Of a stretch of DNA of 6,941 nt, positions 5,809 through 6,941 are shown in pieces. This DNA comes from Acetobacteraceae bacterium. GTDB lineage: Bacteria > Pseudomonadota > Alphaproteobacteria > Acetobacterales > Acetobacteraceae. A program made the position numbers and the translations under genes. The stretch is from NCBI GenBank assembly GCA_030039695.1, contig JASHVB010000951.1, forward strand, positions 1 to 6,941, given 5' to 3'. A model generated the notes under the pieces. The model made no database searches, was not told where the DNA came from, and saw only the letters and a program-made list of their open reading frames with translations. Each line of letters begins with the position of its first letter. Positions within the stretch are counted from its first letter, which is position 1.

Positions 5809-5853
5809 AGAGGTTTCCCGCCAGCACGGCCACCGGCCACCGGCGACAGCGGC

Positions 5854-5868
5854 TCAGCGTGGCGCTGA
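5854..5868 (-). terminator. Hairpin downstream of the glutamine-synthetase-like gene, possible terminator
   Basis: TCAGCG (5854-5859) and CGCTGA (5863-5868) form a perfect 6-bp stem with a TGG loop (CCA on the minus strand), 14 bases past the TAG of the minus-strand gene. Position fits a 3' terminator or stability element, but no T-run follows. Confidence 0.35.
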
Positions 5869-5882
5869 CCGGTCGGCCCCTG

Positions 5883-6941
5883 CTACAGCACCGCCAGATA
5901 TTCCCGCTGCTCCCAGTCGGTCACATCGGTCAGGAAGCGCGCGATCTCGAACTCCTTCAGGCGCACGAAGTAGTCGACGAACGCATCGCCGAATGTTGCG
6001 CGGAAGCAGAGGCTGCCGCGCAGTGCCGCGATCGCCTCCATCAGTGACCTCGGCAGCTTCGGTGCGTCGGCGCTGTATGGCGTTTCGCACGCCGGCCCGG
6101 GGTCGGCCTGCGTCGCGAGGCCGTCCAGCCCGGCGGCGATCTGAGACGCCATGTACAGATACGGGTTCGCGCCTGGCTCGCCCAATCGATTTTCCAGATG
6201 CGTCGCCGGATCGCCGAGCGGGCCGATGACCCGTACCATCGCCGCGCGATTGTCGTAGGCCCAGACGACACGATCCGGCGCCATCGAGTTCGGTTGGTAG
6301 CGCTTATAACCATTGATCGTCGGCGTGCTGAATGCGGCCATCGTCGAAGCATGCCGCAACAGCCCACCCAGCCAGGCGCGTGCCACGGGCGACAGGCCGT
6401 CCGCTTCGGGAAAGACGTTGCGCCCGGTTGCGATATCCTCAAGCGATTGATGGAGGTGCCAGCCGGCAGCCGCCGCATGCGGCATCTGCGGTCGACACAT
6501 GAAGCTCGCGAGATAGCCTTCGCGAGCGAACACCTGCTTCGCGGCATTGCGGAACAAGACCATCAGGTCGGCCGGTTCCATACCGGTGGTGGCAGCGAAA
6601 GTGACTTCGACTTGGCTCGGCCCGAACTCGACTTCCATCGATCGCAGCGGCAGACCAAGGCCCTGCACATGTCTGCGCAATGTCTCGAGTAAGGGATCGA
6701 GCAGGTCGTAGCGTTGTTCGGTCAGGTACTGGTAGCCGTGGTTCAGCGCCGTGACCCGCGGCGGCGGGCCCGGCATGCCGATATGATCGGGCGCGGGCAC
6801 CAGTTCCTCACAACGGAACAGGTGAAATTCGACTTCCAGTCCGGCACGCCAGGTGAAGCCCTTGCCGGCCAGCCGCTCCAGGATCCGGCGAAACAAAGCC
6901 CGGGTGGAATACGGATGCGGCGTGCCATCGGTGCGGTAGAG
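5883..6941 (-). CDS. Glutamine-synthetase-family ligase (partial, N-terminus off right edge)
   Basis: The C-terminal 352 codons of a GlnA-like enzyme; the frame is open to the right edge, so the true start and the N-terminal beta-Grasp domain lie outside. Members join ammonia or an amine to the gamma-carboxyl of glutamate using ATP. Counting from the window edge, it keeps the metal and catalytic residues: E36/E38 in GLEVEFHLF, the VEFGPSQVEV segment with two glutamates, HLH at 162-164 in GWHLHQSL, R214 in NGYKRYQPNS, the AYDNRAAMVRV arginines, and E250/R252 in ENRLGEPGANPYL. It should therefore be active. It is not a typical nitrogen-assimilation GlnA; it looks like the GS-like group near gamma-glutamyl-polyamine or gamma-glutamylmethylamide synthetases, but I cannot name the amine. 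No partner gene lies in the window. Confidence 0.92.
   Translation of the reverse strand, partial: LYRTDGTPHPYSTRALFRRILERLAGKGFTWRAGLEVEFHLFRCEELVPAPDHIGMPGPPPRVTALNHGYQYLTEQRYDLLDPLLETLRRHVQGLGLPLRSMEVEFGPSQVEVTFAATTGMEPADLMVLFRNAAKQVFAREGYLASFMCRPQMPHAAAAGWHLHQSLEDIATGRNVFPEADGLSPVARAWLGGLLRHASTMAAFSTPTINGYKRYQPNSMAPDRVVWAYDNRAAMVRVIGPLGDPATHLENRLGEPGANPYLYMASQIAAGLDGLATQADPGPACETPYSADAPKLPRSLMEAIAALRGSLCFRATFGDAFVDYFVRLKEFEIARFLTDVTDWEQREYLAVL

Larger units (their letters stand above)
5690..5882. other. Hairpin-rich spacer between convergent cbpM and glutamine-synthetase-like gene
   Basis: No gene is visible in these 193 bases. They contain four GC-rich inverted repeats: 5701-5715, 5769-5788, 5794-5808 and 5854-5868. 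None is followed by a T-run. The region presumably ends transcription from both sides. A GGCCACC heptamer is repeated in tandem at 5828-5841. Confidence 0.5.

Noticed and set aside
5828..5841. Tandem repeat of GGCCACC, considered as a CRISPR or iteron start
   Set aside because: Only two 7-base copies with no spacers or further copies; ordinary GC-rich slippage.

Overview
The window is GC-rich, gene-dense bacterial chromosome. Its gene content points to an alphaproteobacterium, probably in or near the Rhodospirillales/Acetobacteraceae. This is a family-level impression from remembered homologues, not a database result. Coding is mostly on the minus strand, with one short plus-strand operon.

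Layout from left to right. (1) 1-2336, minus: the first 778 codons of a very large FAD/NAD(P)-dependent oxidoreductase related to the GltD/pyridine-nucleotide-disulphide group, with two cysteine clusters, cut by the left edge. (2) 2333-2518, minus: a doubtful 61-codon ORF whose stop overlaps the oxidoreductase start. (3) 2542-2988, minus: a MarR-family regulator. (4) 3089-3592, minus: xanthine(-guanine) phosphoribosyltransferase, gpt. (5) 3593-3930: a 338-base gap with no convincing gene. (6) 3931-4272, minus: csaA, a small tRNA-binding/chaperone-like OB-fold protein. (7) 4273-4463: a divergent intergenic region. (8) 4464-5375 and 5372-5689, plus: a CbpA-type J-protein and its CbpM-type modulator, overlapping by ATGA. 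(9) 5690-5882: a hairpin-rich gap between convergent genes. (10) 5883-6941, minus: the C-terminal 352 codons of a glutamine-synthetase-family ligase, cut by the right edge.

How the genes work together. cbpA and cbpM form the clearest functional pair, an Hsp70 co-chaperone with its dedicated inhibitor or modulator. MarR, the small ORF and the oxidoreductase are tightly spaced on one strand (23-base gap, then a 4-base overlap), so the regulator may be co-transcribed with the oxidoreductase it might control. gpt is a stand-alone purine salvage gene. The glutamine-synthetase-like gene keeps its catalytic residues, but its substrate cannot be read from the window.

Most of the window is ordinary core and accessory metabolism, and I see no clear undescribed multi-gene system. 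The points most worth a second look are the cysteine-rich oxidoreductase, the Cys-ending small ORF coupled to it, and the apparently leaderless cbpA start.
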